Assembly: GCF_036347135.1 (NCBI RefSeq)
Contig: NZ_CP108938.1
Span: 3,596,001-3,660,000, forward strand
Reading direction: 5' to 3'
Length of the DNA: 64,000 nt
From: Streptomyces sp. NBC_00775
GTDB taxonomy: Bacteria; Actinomycetota; Actinomycetes; Streptomycetales; Streptomycetaceae
The notes below the pieces were generated by a model. It saw only the letters and a list, made by a program, of their open reading frames with translations. It did no database searches and had not been told where the DNA came from. The translations under genes and the position numbers were made by a program. This document shows positions 1 through 8,223 of this stretch, piece after piece. Position 1 is the first letter of the stretch. Each line of letters starts with the position of its first letter.

Positions 1-147
1 GTCGCGCAGTTGGGCCAGGAAGCCCAGCGGGTCGCGGACCAGTTTCCAGCCGTGGCCGAGGCCGGGTACTCCGCCCCCCGCGAGGGGCGGGGTGGACAGC
101 GGCTCCAGCACCTGAGGCGCCTCGGGTCGCACAGACTCGACGGTCAT
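1..147 (-). CDS. cyp170A1: CYP170A-type cytochrome P450, N-terminal part only
   Basis: Only the first 49 codons lie in the window; the gene runs off the left edge. The protein begins [13 protein letters not shown] and contains [20 protein letters not shown], which matches my memory of the start of CYP170A1, the P450 that oxidises epi-isozizaene to albaflavenone. The ATG at 147 overlaps the TGA of the terpene synthase as ATGA, so the two are almost certainly co-transcribed and translationally coupled. The heme-binding Cys motif and I-helix are outside the window, so the assignment rests on the N-terminus plus the neighbour. Confidence 0.85.
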   Translation of the reverse strand, partial: MTVESVRPEAPQVLEPLSTPPLAGGGVPGLGHGWKLVRDPLGFLAQLRD

Positions 148-1229
148 TTCTCACCTGCCGCTTCATTGTTGACGTACGGGGGTGTGGCGCGGTCGTCCCA
201 CTTGTCGACCATGTACCGGCCCGACTCGTGGTGGAACCAGTACACGGAGCTGAACCAGTTCCGCATATTGCCGAGGCACGCCGTCACGGCGACGCTCGCC
301 GCGTTTCCCCGCACGGTCCCGTCCGCGAGGGTGTCGGCGAGCCGTAATACGTCCAGTTCGGCGACGAGGAATTCGTTGATGCATTCCTCGACCCGTCGTC
401 GCACTTCTACGACGGATTCTTCGAGAGTCAGCCCTTCATGGTGAATGAGACTGATTCCGAGATTGTGGAATTCGTCGCCCGCTATTTCCTTGGGGAGTGA
501 GCACAGATCGTTGTACCAGGCGGCGAATTCCTGGCTGAGCAGTGCCGCCCTCCGATATGCGGGGTGATTCCGTACCATGGCGGGGAGTTCATAGCCCGCG
601 CTCGGTTCCAGCAGGTCGGTCCAGATCCAGTGCGCGAACGTCAGCCGGCGGAGTTCGAGATACTCCTCGACCGTGGGGACGGTGCCCGAGGAACGGTTCC
701 GGAATTCCCGGTCGTACGCCTCGATCACCGCATGGAAGTGGAGCGCGAACCGCTCGTTCCACTTCTTGCTGAGGAACGAGTACAGGCGCACCATGGTGTC
801 CGCGAACGCCGCGACCAGGGGATCCCGGTGACGCAGATGGTCCCGGGGGGAGTCGAGGGCCGCGTGCAACTGGAACCTGAGCCTCCGCCAGGCGTCCGTC
901 CGGCCGTGGATGACATCGCGGTCGTGGCGGTCGTCCCAGACGAAGAACCACGCGCTGTAGTCCGCTATCGCCTGCATGACCTCGTCGGGGGCGCCAATGT
1001 AGTAGCCCGCCATGAGGTCGGTGTAGCACAAGCCGTCGGCATATTCCTCGACCTTGTCCGCCGGCATGAGCCGCTTTTCGAGGAGCCAGGTCCTGGTCTT
1101 CTCCTGGAGCCTGGGCCAATACGGGTGCAGTTGACGGGGAAACGCTGCCTCGATCACCGGGAGAGAGAGCGCCGGTGGTACCGCGACCGCTGTTGGTGTC
1201 GATGAAGTGCTCTGTGAGAAAGCATGCAC
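144..1229 (-). CDS. cyc1: epi-isozizaene synthase (class I sesquiterpene cyclase)
   Basis: Cyclises farnesyl diphosphate to epi-isozizaene, the albaflavenone precursor. Counting from the TTG at 1235, the Asp-rich Mg motif DDRHD is at residues 101-105 and the NSE triad is N242, S246, E250 in NDLCSLPKE; the C-terminal RY pair is in [10 protein letters not shown]. The open frame begins at TTG 1235, but GTG at 1229 (MHAF...) is preferred: GAGGGG lies 7 nt upstream and the resulting 361 aa equals the length I recall for the S. coelicolor enzyme. The stop overlaps the start of the P450 gene. Sequence similarity to the S. coelicolor protein is high through both metal motifs. Confidence 0.95.
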   Translation of the reverse strand: MHAFSQSTSSTPTAVAVPPALSLPVIEAAFPRQLHPYWPRLQEKTRTWLLEKRLMPADKVEEYADGLCYTDLMAGYYIGAPDEVMQAIADYSAWFFVWDDRHDRDVIHGRTDAWRRLRFQLHAALDSPRDHLRHRDPLVAAFADTMVRLYSFLSKKWNERFALHFHAVIEAYDREFRNRSSGTVPTVEEYLELRRLTFAHWIWTDLLEPSAGYELPAMVRNHPAYRRAALLSQEFAAWYNDLCSLPKEIAGDEFHNLGISLIHHEGLTLEESVVEVRRRVEECINEFLVAELDVLRLADTLADGTVRGNAASVAVTACLGNMRNWFSSVYWFHHESGRYMVDKWDDRATPPYVNNEAAGEK

Positions 1230-1581
1230 GAACAAACCCCTCTCAGCCGCCTGTTGGCGCTACACCCCTCCCGTTGTGCCGGGCGTGCGCCGTTGCGTAT
1301 CCCCGCACTTCCCATTCAGCACCACAACTGACCGTTCTGGGAACGGATTTGCATCGTTCACTACCCCATGGTGCCGAGAATCTCCCCTTGTGTGACTGAA
1401 TATGGATCACAAGAAGAGCACAAGGGATCGAACGTGCGACGTACACACGAACGGCGCCTGGTCAGGGGGTACCTGTCCAGACGCCGTACGAGGAGATCAA
1501 CGAACGGGGCTCACGAGAGATCGAGAACCCCACCTGTCATTTTCTGTCACAGCCGTGCGTGATGACGGCCGCTGTGCTACG
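1230..1581. other. non-coding gap with an imperfect inverted repeat
   Basis: About 350 bases between the terpene synthase start and the def stop, so it must hold the terpene synthase promoter. No convincing protein is encoded. The only structured element noted is CTTGTG at 1387-1392 facing CACAAG at 1408-1413 around an AT-rich core (TGAATATGGA), with a further ACAAG at 1420-1424. This could be an operator for the albaflavenone operon; I see no consensus promoter with certainty. Confidence 0.35.
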
Positions 1582-2232
1582 TCAGTCGTTCGCGACGATT
1601 TCGTAGCGGGGCTCGTTCTCGGCCATCTGCCGCAGCGCGTCCTTGCGCTCGCGCTTGGAGAGCCGGTCGATGTACAGGTAGCCGTACAGGTGGTCCGTCT
1701 CGTGCTGGAGGCAGCGCGCGAAGTAGCCGGTGCCGCGCACCTTGATCGGGTTGCCCTTCTCGTCCTGCCCGGTGACCTCGGCGTAGTCGGGGCGGGCCAG
1801 CGGCGCGTACGCGGTCGGCACCGAGAGGCAGCCCTCGTTGCTGTCGTCCAGGCGGCGCTGCTCGGCGGGCAGCTCGACGAGCACGGGGTTGCAGACGACG
1901 CCCACGTGCTGCTTGCCCTCGTCGTCCATGCAGTCGTAGACGAAGACCTTCAGGTCGACGCCGATCTGGTTCGCGGCCAGGCCCACGCCCTCGGCGGTGC
2001 GCTGGCTGGCGAACATGTCGGCGACCAGCTGGTCCAGCTCGTCCCCGAACTCGGTGACGTCCTTGCACTCCTTGTGCAGCACCGGGTTCCCGACGACCGT
2101 GATCGGCCGCGAGGTCCCACGCTCACGGTAGGCCGTCTCACGCTCCTCACCGTCCTCGGTGTCGATGACGAAGCCCTCGTCGTCCACGGGGAGCACGCCC
2201 ACGTGCTGCTGATCGGTGTCCTGCTGCGCCAT
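1582..2232 (-). CDS. def: peptide deformylase
   Basis: Removes the N-formyl group from nascent proteins in the cytoplasm. All three family motifs are present: GVGLAANQ (residues 82-89), EGCLS (133-137, metal ligand C135) and QHETDH (176-181, ligands H177 and H181, catalytic E178). At 216 aa it is longer than typical bacterial enzymes because of an acidic N-terminal extension of about 40 residues (VDDEGF...EDGEE) that is common in actinobacterial paralogs. The start is the ATG at 2232. It stands alone, facing the same way as the TPR gene upstream. Confidence 0.96.
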   Translation of the reverse strand: MAQQDTDQQHVGVLPVDDEGFVIDTEDGEERETAYRERGTSRPITVVGNPVLHKECKDVTEFGDELDQLVADMFASQRTAEGVGLAANQIGVDLKVFVYDCMDDEGKQHVGVVCNPVLVELPAEQRRLDDSNEGCLSVPTAYAPLARPDYAEVTGQDEKGNPIKVRGTGYFARCLQHETDHLYGYLYIDRLSKRERKDALRQMAENEPRYEIVAND

Positions 2233-2283
2233 GACCGACGTACGCCTTCCTCGAAACCAGGGGTGTGGTGCTCATACAGACTA

Positions 2284-2350
2284 AGGGGGGTCGCGCCCCG
2301 AAAGGGGCGCGGGGAACTGCGCGACCAGCCACAACGAACCCGCAGCCGAC
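2284..2350 (+). repeat. dispersed intergenic element, copy A
   Basis: A perfect hairpin (CGCGCCCC-GAAA-GGGGCGCG, 2292-2311) is followed by GGGAACTGCGCGACCAGCC and CACAACGAACCCGCAGCC. The same hairpin-plus-tail order recurs near 9901, 23266, 31584 and 35106. This copy lies just past the stop of the TPR gene (2364, minus strand), so it may act as its transcription terminator or 3' end processing signal. Confidence 0.75.
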
Positions 2351-2363
2351 GACCGACGAGCGC

Positions 2364-3344
2364 CTAGCAGACCTCTTCCAGATCCCGCCAGTCCCGGGAA
2401 TCGGGACTGTCGGCAACCCACCCGTCCAACAACCCCCGCACCAGCCCAGCCGGCGCAGCCACCCCACACTCCCGCTCAGGCACCCACAGCTGCCCGTCCG
2501 TACGGTGCCCCAGCGGCCCAGGATGCCCGGGCTCACTGTGATCGTGCGGATCCAGATGCTCGCCGTCACCCTCGTCGGACGGCATCCGCGACTCGGAACA
2601 CATCCGGCACAGCAACCGCACCGACGAAGACCAGTCCTCCGCGGCGAACCCGGCATCGGCGGCCAGCTGCTCCAGCGCGTCCCGGTCGTCCTCGGTGGCC
2701 GCCTCAAGGAGGACCACCCAGGTAGGCACCGGGGAGGGCGCCCACAGCTCGATCTCGTCGAACACGGGATAGGCGTGCCCGGCCGCGGTCGTCCGCTCCC
2801 CGTGGGGCACCCCGTCGTGCAGCACGACCTCGCCCCAGCGCCGCCCGGACGACGGCAGCGGAATGGACAGCACCTCGACGCGGGCGGGGTCCAGCCTGCG
2901 TCCCCACACCACCTCGGCCTCACCCTCCGGAGACAGCCGTACGGCCGCACTGCCCAGGTCCATGCCCACCGGCTCCCCGGAGACGGCGGCGCCGCCGGGC
3001 ACCCGCAGCCCGTACGCCTGCCAGGCGCGCCGGGCCAGCGGCCAGTCCTGCAAGGCAGTGGCCGCGATGCCCACGTTCCACCAGTCAGGTGCGCCGGTCT
3101 CCCGGTCGAGCAGCGCGACGGCCCGCAGACCTGCCGCCCGGGCCTGCTCCCAGTCGTGCCGGAACTTGTGCAGCAGAGCCAGGTTGAACCAGGACTCGGA
3201 CAGCCACGGCTCCAGGTCCGCGGCGCGCGTCAGCAGCGCTCCCGCGTCCTCGTACCGGCCGTCGCCGATCAGCGTGAACGCACGGTCGGTGGCCTGCCGC
3301 CATGAGGCGGAGGGCCGGTGTCGTCCCTTGCCGAAGATCCTCAC
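2364..3344 (-). CDS. tetratricopeptide-repeat protein of unknown function
   Basis: A 326-aa protein with N-terminal TPR-like helices (DRAFTLIGDGRYEDAGALLTRA, then WFNLALLHKFRHDWEQARAAG) and a C-terminal domain with the cysteine pair CRMC and several His/Asp residues. I recall a conserved Streptomyces protein that begins with the same RIFGKxRHRPSASWRQATDRAF stretch, which supports the GTG start at 3344. The frame stays open further upstream to 3464, through a 24-bp tandem repeat that duplicates the sequence just before the start. The function is unknown; TPRs suggest a scaffold role. Confidence 0.75.
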   Translation of the reverse strand: MRIFGKGRHRPSASWRQATDRAFTLIGDGRYEDAGALLTRAADLEPWLSESWFNLALLHKFRHDWEQARAAGLRAVALLDRETGAPDWWNVGIAATALQDWPLARRAWQAYGLRVPGGAAVSGEPVGMDLGSAAVRLSPEGEAEVVWGRRLDPARVEVLSIPLPSSGRRWGEVVLHDGVPHGERTTAAGHAYPVFDEIELWAPSPVPTWVVLLEAATEDDRDALEQLAADAGFAAEDWSSSVRLLCRMCSESRMPSDEGDGEHLDPHDHSEPGHPGPLGHRTDGQLWVPERECGVAAPAGLVRGLLDGWVADSPDSRDWRDLEEVC

Positions 3345-3390
3345 GATTCCCGCCTGCCAGTTCCTTACGATTCCCGCCTGCCGGTCCTTT
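3343..3390 (-). repeat. 24-bp tandem duplication at the TPR gene start
   Basis: Two adjacent 24-bp copies (3343-3366 and 3367-3390) match at 21 of 24 positions. On the minus strand each reads AAGGA...GGCAGGCGGGAATCGT. The downstream copy ends in the GTG proposed as start; the other gives GTA. Being 8 codons long the duplication keeps frame, so it moves or duplicates the ribosome-binding region without a frameshift. Confidence 0.7.
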
Positions 3391-3496
3391 GAAGAGTCCT
3401 TGAAGACAGTGCAGCCCCGGGCTGGCCCGTGCCCCCGAACACCCTCTTCCTCGCATCCAACCACGTACCGTCGGACGGGCGCTCATTACCCATGGG

Positions 3497-4789
3497 TTAC
3501 CCAGCCTGGGGCAGGGTAAGGCCACCCCGCAACAGCACCCTGGCCAGCGACTCCACGACCTCCGGCTGATAGTCGCGGGCGGTGGCCAGGCGCAGCTTCT
3601 CCAGTGCGGTCAGGGTCCCTCCGGGCCCTGCTTCCCGGGCCAGCTCCTCGTATGCGTTCACGGCCCGGACGATCCGCGCGGTGACCGGCTGCTCCCGGTA
3701 CGGGTCCGCCTGCCGCTCCACCACCACGGCGACCTCGGCGTCCACCCCGGTCTGGCGTACGACGGCGCCGCCGAGGAGGGCTATCCGCCGCTGTTCGTCG
3801 GCGGCGAGCGCGGAGGTGGCCCCGGCGGGGACGGGATCGACGAGGCTGAGCTGCCCGATGTCGTGCATCAGTGCCGCGTACTCCAGAACGGTCAGATCGG
3901 GCTCGGAGAGGCCCAGCTCCCGCCCGACGGCCCTGCTGAGGGCGGCCACCCGTCGCGCGTGCCCCGCGGGCGTGTATCCGGCGATCTCGGTCGCCCGCGC
4001 GAGGGAGGCGATGGTCTGCCGATAGGTGACGCGCACGGCCGCGTACCGCCGGAAGGACAGCTGGGTGAGCAGCAGGGGCAGCGAGAACACGGGCAGCGCC
4101 CACAGCCCCACGACCGCCACGGCGAGCGACATCACGGCCCCGGTCGCGCACACGGCCGACCCGATGCCGAGCGTGGCCCGCAGCTCGTCCCACAGCAGCG
4201 GCCCGAACGGCCACCGGGTGCGCGTGTGCGCCAGCGCCGCCGCGAGCACGGCGTCGCACAGCGCGGTGAGCACGAGCAGCGCGACCAGCAGCAGCGCGTA
4301 CGCCGGGCCGCCCCACTCCAGCAACCGGCCCTGGTTGTAGAGCGGTTGGAAGCAGACAGCGGCGAAGGCGACGGTGAGAACGCGCCGGGTGAGGTGGTCG
4401 ACGGTCGGCCCCCGCCCCCTGGCCACATGCGGCACACATCCCAGCAGGGCCGCCGCGGCGACGACCGTGACGACCTGGAAAACCCCGTGATGGGTGGGTT
4501 GACCGGCCTGCTCCCCGAGCAGTGCGTACGACAGTGCCGCCGAGGCCCCGAGCGGAGCCGACTCCCGCTCTTCGGCACCGGACCAGCGGGTGAGTTCGCC
4601 GACCGTGATGAGGATGCCGAAGGCGAGGGCGGTACCGCGTTCGTCGAGGCCGTGCCAGAGGGTGTCGGCGAGGGCGACGAGGGTGAGGAGGAGGGTGAGG
4701 GCACGGACGAGGGAGAGGGGGACGGGGAGCCTTGGATGCCACGGGAAACGGCCGGACCGGGCGACAAGCCGGGGGGTGAGGGCACTCAT
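3497..4789 (-). CDS. membrane protein with degenerate HD phosphohydrolase domain
   Basis: 430 aa. The N-terminal two thirds are hydrophobic with several membrane segments (for example ALTLLLTLVALADTLW and ALLLVALLVLTALCDAVL). The C-terminal part resembles HD-GYP: HARRVAALSRAVGRELGL is followed by LMHDIGQLSLVDPV, so the HD pair is kept, but the downstream HHERxDGxGYP segment is absent. It may have lost cyclic di-GMP hydrolysis or act as a partner. The ATG at 4789 overlaps the TGA of the intact HD-GYP gene upstream (ATGA), so the two are coupled. Confidence 0.8.
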   Translation of the reverse strand: MSALTPRLVARSGRFPWHPRLPVPLSLVRALTLLLTLVALADTLWHGLDERGTALAFGILITVGELTRWSGAEERESAPLGASAALSYALLGEQAGQPTHHGVFQVVTVVAAAALLGCVPHVARGRGPTVDHLTRRVLTVAFAAVCFQPLYNQGRLLEWGGPAYALLLVALLVLTALCDAVLAAALAHTRTRWPFGPLLWDELRATLGIGSAVCATGAVMSLAVAVVGLWALPVFSLPLLLTQLSFRRYAAVRVTYRQTIASLARATEIAGYTPAGHARRVAALSRAVGRELGLSEPDLTVLEYAALMHDIGQLSLVDPVPAGATSALAADEQRRIALLGGAVVRQTGVDAEVAVVVERQADPYREQPVTARIVRAVNAYEELAREAGPGGTLTALEKLRLATARDYQPEVVESLARVLLRGGLTLPQAG

Positions 4790-6159
4790 GGAGCCCTCCG
4801 CCCCGCGGAGTCTTGTAGGCCCCCTTGTGGCGAGCTGGAAACCGGTGGAGTGGGCGGGTGAACATCTGCGGTCACCGCGGGATGCCAGCCATACCGGTCC
4901 AAGGCCCGCACCAGGGCCAACACCATCCCCGGATCGAACTGCGCCCCCGAGCACCGCTCAAGCTCCTCCAGCGCCGCCGGCACCGGCCGAGCCCGCCGGT
5001 AAGACCGCGTGGACGTCATCGCGTCGAACGCGTCGGCGACAGCCACCACCCGCGCGAACTCCGGAATCTGCGCCCCCACCAGCCCGTACGGATACCCGCT
5101 GCCGTCCAGCCGCTCATGGTGGTGCAGGATCGCCGACCGCGCCTCCCCCAGAAAACCGATGCCGCGCACCATCTCGTGCCCGTACTCGGGATGCAGCTCG
5201 ATGACCCGCCGTTCCTCGGGCGTCAGCGGCCCGTCCTTGCGCAACAGCCGCGTGGGCACACCGAGTTTGCCCACGTCATGCAGGATCCCGGCGAACCGCA
5301 GCACTTCGACGCGCTCGTCGTCCATGCCGAGTTCCCGCGCGATCATCATCGACGCCTGCCCGACCCGCTCGCTGTGCCCGCGGGTGTACCCGTCCTTGAT
5401 GTCGACGGCCTGGACGAGCGCGCGAATCGTGGCCTGGTGGGCGGCCCGCTCCCGGTGGTACTGCGCGAACACCCAGGAGGACACGTACATCGGCAGCAGC
5501 ACGAGCAACGCGGCGACAGGCCCGTACGGACTGCGCCACAGCACCGCCATCATCAGCCCCGCGAGCCCGTGCACGGCGACGGGTGCGAGGGAGCGGGCGA
5601 AGAGCCCGCGCCAGGCGCCGCGCACCGGCACCCGGTCGGCGAGCGCCAGGATCCCGCCGTCGAGGACGGTCAGCACGAGGCAGAACGTGAGCACTCCGGC
5701 GCCGGCGGGCACGAGCGCGTACGGGAAGTGGGGTGCGACCACCGCGTCCCGGCCGCCCAGCGCCCAGTGCACCCGGGAGGTCGCCCAGATCGCGACGGCG
5801 AGCTGGGCCGCCCGCCAGACCCGGCGCAGCCACCGCGGCCGTTGTTCGACCCGGGCGAGCAGCGCCCCCGGCAGCGCGACGAGCGCGGCGGCGGGAGGCG
5901 GCAGCAGAAAGGCCCCGGCCAGCAGCACGGGGAGGAAGGTGCCCATGCCCTTCGGGGCGTCACGGGCGTCACGGCCGGGGGCGCCCGCTCCCCTCGTCCC
6001 ACGCGGCAGCGTGATCCGCTCGCACCCGGCGTACAGCACGGCGAGCAGCGCGACGACCCACCACGGAACGTGGAGGTGCGGCAGGGGGGCCATGCAGGCC
6101 AGGGCGGCGAGGACGACACAGGCCACGTACACACGGGCCCACGCCGGAACCGACCCCAT
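4786..6159 (-). CDS. membrane HD-GYP domain protein (probable cyclic di-GMP phosphodiesterase)
   Basis: 457 aa. Hydrophobic segments occupy roughly residues 10-235, followed by a complete HD-GYP domain: HSERVGQAS near 262, the metal-binding HD at H294-D295 (GILHDVGKLG), LHPEYGHEM near 322, and HHHERLDGSGYP ending at 357. The family hydrolyses cyclic di-GMP, which controls Streptomyces development. It overlaps the start of the degenerate paralog by 4 bp, suggesting the products work together at the membrane. The start is the ATG at 6159. Substrate is inferred from the family only. Confidence 0.88.
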   Translation of the reverse strand: MGSVPAWARVYVACVVLAALACMAPLPHLHVPWWVVALLAVLYAGCERITLPRGTRGAGAPGRDARDAPKGMGTFLPVLLAGAFLLPPPAAALVALPGALLARVEQRPRWLRRVWRAAQLAVAIWATSRVHWALGGRDAVVAPHFPYALVPAGAGVLTFCLVLTVLDGGILALADRVPVRGAWRGLFARSLAPVAVHGLAGLMMAVLWRSPYGPVAALLVLLPMYVSSWVFAQYHRERAAHQATIRALVQAVDIKDGYTRGHSERVGQASMMIARELGMDDERVEVLRFAGILHDVGKLGVPTRLLRKDGPLTPEERRVIELHPEYGHEMVRGIGFLGEARSAILHHHERLDGSGYPYGLVGAQIPEFARVVAVADAFDAMTSTRSYRRARPVPAALEELERCSGAQFDPGMVLALVRALDRYGWHPAVTADVHPPTPPVSSSPQGGLQDSAGRRAP

Positions 6160-6230
6160 CCTCGTCCCCTCCCCGACTTCAGGCTCCGGAGCCTAGAACG
6201 GCGGGGGCGGCACGGGGACGGGTATGGCTG

Positions 6231-6257
6231 AATCCGCGGGCTCAGAGCCCGCGGATT
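6231..6257 (-). terminator. hairpin downstream of rsrA (distal)
   Basis: A perfect 12-bp stem with a 3-nt loop (AATCCGCGGGCT-CAG-AGCCCGCGGATT), flanked by A/T. It lies between rsrA and the HD-GYP gene, which run the same way, so it probably insulates the sigR-rsrA operon from the next gene. Confidence 0.75.
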
Positions 6258-6276
6258 AGCACGTTCGGGTGATAAG

Positions 6277-6293
6277 CGGACGATCTTCGTCCG
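6277..6293 (-). terminator. hairpin downstream of rsrA (proximal)
   Basis: A perfect 7-bp stem with a 3-nt loop (CGGACGA-TCT-TCGTCCG), the first structure met after the rsrA stop. With the stronger hairpin 20 bp further on it forms a double stop. Confidence 0.55.
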
Positions 6294-6321
6294 GATAGTC
6301 CTACGACTCGCCCCGGGTGTC

Positions 6322-6624
6322 TTACGACTCCTGGGGCGTCGCCGTCACATCGTGCTCCGGCACGACCTGCCCGGAGCGGATCAGATCGATGCGGCCCATG
6401 ACCTTGGCGCGCAGATCGGTCGGCACGTCGTCCTGGCCGCAGCAGCGCTTGACCAGCTTCTTCACGGCCTGCTCCAGGCCGTACTTCTCGAGGCAGGGGG
6501 AGCACTCCTCGAAGTGCACCTCGAACTTGGTGCAGTCCGCGTCCGGCATCTCATGGTCGAGGAACTCGTAAAGGTGGTCGAGTACCTCACTGCAATCCGT
6601 CTCGTGCGGCTCTCCGCAGCTCAT
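6322..6624 (-). CDS. rsrA: RsrA, zinc-binding redox-sensing anti-sigma factor of SigR
   Basis: Binds SigR when reduced; disulfide stress forms a bond, releases zinc and frees the sigma factor. The 100-aa protein carries the ZAS signature H37-x3-C41-x2-C44 plus C11, the residue that pairs with C44 on oxidation in the characterised S. coelicolor protein; C3, C31, C61 and C62 are also conserved. The ATG overlaps the sigR stop (ATGA), giving coupled synthesis of the sigma and anti-sigma pair. Two hairpins end the operon. Confidence 0.97.
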   Translation of the reverse strand: MSCGEPHETDCSEVLDHLYEFLDHEMPDADCTKFEVHFEECSPCLEKYGLEQAVKKLVKRCCGQDDVPTDLRAKVMGRIDLIRSGQVVPEHDVTATPQES

Positions 6625-7304
6625 GAGCCCGAGCCTTTCGCTTCGTTCGACTCTCCGGCACCGGCCGGAACCAGCCCGCGGTCACGCGCGTAGTCCTCGA
6701 GCATGCCGCGCAGTTGACGGCGGCCCCGGTGCAGCCGGGACATCACCGTACCGATGGGTGTCCCCATGATGTCCGCGATCTCCTTGTACGCAAAGCCCTC
6801 TACGTCGGCGAGATAGACCGCGATGCGGAATTCCTCGGGGATCGCCTGCAGCGCCTGCTTCACGTCCGAGTCGGGCAGGTGGTCGAGCGCCTGCGACTCG
6901 GCGGAGCGCAGACCCGTCGACATGTGCGACTCGGCGCGCGCCAGCTGCCAGTCCTCGATCTCCTCGGCCGCGGAGCGCTGGGGTTCACGCTGCTTCTTGC
7001 GGTACGAGTTGATGAAGGTGTTGGTGAGAATGCGATACAGCCATGCCTTGAGGTTGGTGCCCTCGCGGAACTGGTGGAACGACGCGTACGCCTTCGCGTA
7101 CGTCTCCTGCACCAGGTCCTCGGCGTCGGCCGGGTTGCGCGTCATGCGCAGGGCGGCCGAGTACATCTGGTCGAGGAATTCGAGCGCGTCCCGCTCGAAG
7201 CGCGCGGTGCGCTCGGCGGACGACTCCGTGCTCGTGCCCTGGCCCTCGGGCTGCTCCGCCTGGCCGTGATCGGTCCCTGCGTCGGTCCCAGGTACCGGAC
7301 CCAC
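6621..7304 (-). CDS. sigR: SigR, ECF sigma factor for the thiol-oxidative stress response
   Basis: Directs transcription of thioredoxin, mycothiol and other thiol-homeostasis genes. Sigma region 2 is seen in [20 protein letters not shown]...[11 protein letters not shown] and region 4 in [20 protein letters not shown] with the helix-turn-helix [15 protein letters not shown]. The GTG at 7304 gives 227 aa, the length of the stable SigR of S. coelicolor, with GGAGGAG immediately upstream. The frame continues upstream; ATG 7469 adds exactly 55 residues (separate entry). The gene is followed by rsrA with a 4-bp overlap. Confidence 0.96.
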   Translation of the reverse strand: MGPVPGTDAGTDHGQAEQPEGQGTSTESSAERTARFERDALEFLDQMYSAALRMTRNPADAEDLVQETYAKAYASFHQFREGTNLKAWLYRILTNTFINSYRKKQREPQRSAAEEIEDWQLARAESHMSTGLRSAESQALDHLPDSDVKQALQAIPEEFRIAVYLADVEGFAYKEIADIMGTPIGTVMSRLHRGRRQLRGMLEDYARDRGLVPAGAGESNEAKGSGS

Positions 7305-7469
7305 CTCCTCCAGCGTTGTCGTGAGACCGAGACCGGTCCCACTGGAATCGGAGGATAGACGAACATCAGGCCCACCCGCCGCCCGAATAGGGGCGTTCTT
7401 GCCTGCGTGCAGCACCGTCCAGTCCAGGTCAGCGCGGCTGCTGCGGCTCGGGCAGATGGTCGAACCCAT
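7305..7469 (-). other. alternative 55-codon N-terminal extension of SigR (SigR-prime form)
   Basis: From ATG 7469 the sigR frame is open and adds 55 residues ([17 protein letters not shown]...) before the usual GTG. In S. coelicolor a stress-induced transcript yields an unstable SigR form with a 55-residue extension; the identical length here suggests the same feedback loop is conserved. An ATG further up at 7550 overlaps the -35 of the promoter below and would lie upstream of its transcript, so it is not the start. Confidence 0.8.
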
Positions 7470-7527
7470 GCGGCGGACTTCCTCTCGTACGAACGGTCCA
7501 GCACGGTCCGTGCTGTCTGCTCGGCAC

Positions 7528-7553
7528 AACAGTCGTCCGTCAGGCAACATTCC
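7528..7553 (-). promoter_or_regulatory. SigR-type autoregulatory promoter of sigR
   Basis: On the minus strand GGAAT (7549-7553) is followed after exactly 18 nt by GTT (7528-7530), the established SigR consensus GGAAT-N18-GTT. Transcription would begin near 7520, upstream of ATG 7469, so this promoter would produce the long SigR form and create a positive loop. Confidence 0.88.
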
Positions 7554-7559
7554 CGGGTG

Positions 7560-8222
7560 TCACCCGAGTGACGCGGTCCACTGCACGACGCCGTCCGTGA
7601 TGATCTTCAGCGCGTCGGCCTGATCGAGCGGCGCCCTCTTGGGGACGGCGAAGCCGTGATCGCCGTACGGCACCTCGATCAGCTCGTACGAGCCCTGCGG
7701 GAACTCCTCCGGCTTCCCGAACGGATCGTTGCCGCCCTGGACGACGAGTGTGGGCACCCCGGAGCCGAGCAGCTCGTCGGCGCGGGACTTCTCGGGCTTG
7801 CCCGGCGGGTGCAGCGGGAAGCCGAGCGCGAGCACGGCGGCGGCGCCGAGCTCCGTCGCCGTACGACAGGCGACGCGGGCACCGGCGCTGCGACCGCCGG
7901 AGACGACGGGCGGCCCCGGCTTCACCAGCACCGGCCACACCCCCCGCCACCCCACGTCCAGCGTCTTCGGCGCGGGCGCCACCTTCTTCCCGGCCACCCG
8001 CCAGGGCTGCTCGACGAGCGCGACGCTCACCCCCTGGCCCGGCAGCACCTCCGCCAGCGCCTGAAGGTCCCGCGCCTCGATGCCACCGCCCGCGCCATGG
8101 CTGAGGGCGAGGACGAGCCGCGCCTTCCTCGCCCGGTGCCAGGTGACGCGGGCGGTACCGGCGTCCGTCTCGACGCTCTCCGTCGTGTCATCCGTCGTGT
8201 CATCCGTCGTGTCATCCGTCAC
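7560..8222 (-). CDS. small alpha/beta hydrolase (KANL3/dienelactone hydrolase-like)
   Basis: 220 aa with the alpha/beta-hydrolase pattern: early LSHGAGGG, the nucleophile motif GGRSAG, the acidic residue in VVQGGNDPFG, and the His in YGDHGFAVPK. The substrate is unknown; the family includes predicted dienelactone-hydrolase-like enzymes. The GTG start at 8222 is one base from the TGA of the SRAP gene, so the pair is an operon. The N-terminus is three TDDT-type units encoded by a 12-bp tandem repeat, apparently a dispensable tail. The stop lies just upstream of the sigR promoter. Confidence 0.8.
   Translation of the reverse strand: MTDDTTDDTTDDTTESVETDAGTARVTWHRARKARLVLALSHGAGGGIEARDLQALAEVLPGQGVSVALVEQPWRVAGKKVAPAPKTLDVGWRGVWPVLVKPGPPVVSGGRSAGARVACRTATELGAAAVLALGFPLHPPGKPEKSRADELLGSGVPTLVVQGGNDPFGKPEEFPQGSYELIEVPYGDHGFAVPKRAPLDQADALKIITDGVVQWTASLG
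8187..8222 (-). repeat. 12-bp tandem repeat encoding a TDD tail
   Basis: Three units of about 12 bp (GTCATCCGTCGT on the plus strand) encode the repeated acidic N-terminal tail of the hydrolase. Each unit is 4 codons, so copy-number change keeps frame. Confidence 0.75.
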
Positions 8223-8223
8223 G

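Noticed and set aside
7470..7550. sigR translation start at ATG 7550
   Set aside because: It overlaps the -35 of the SigR promoter, so the main stress transcript would not contain it; 7469 and 7304 match the known two forms.
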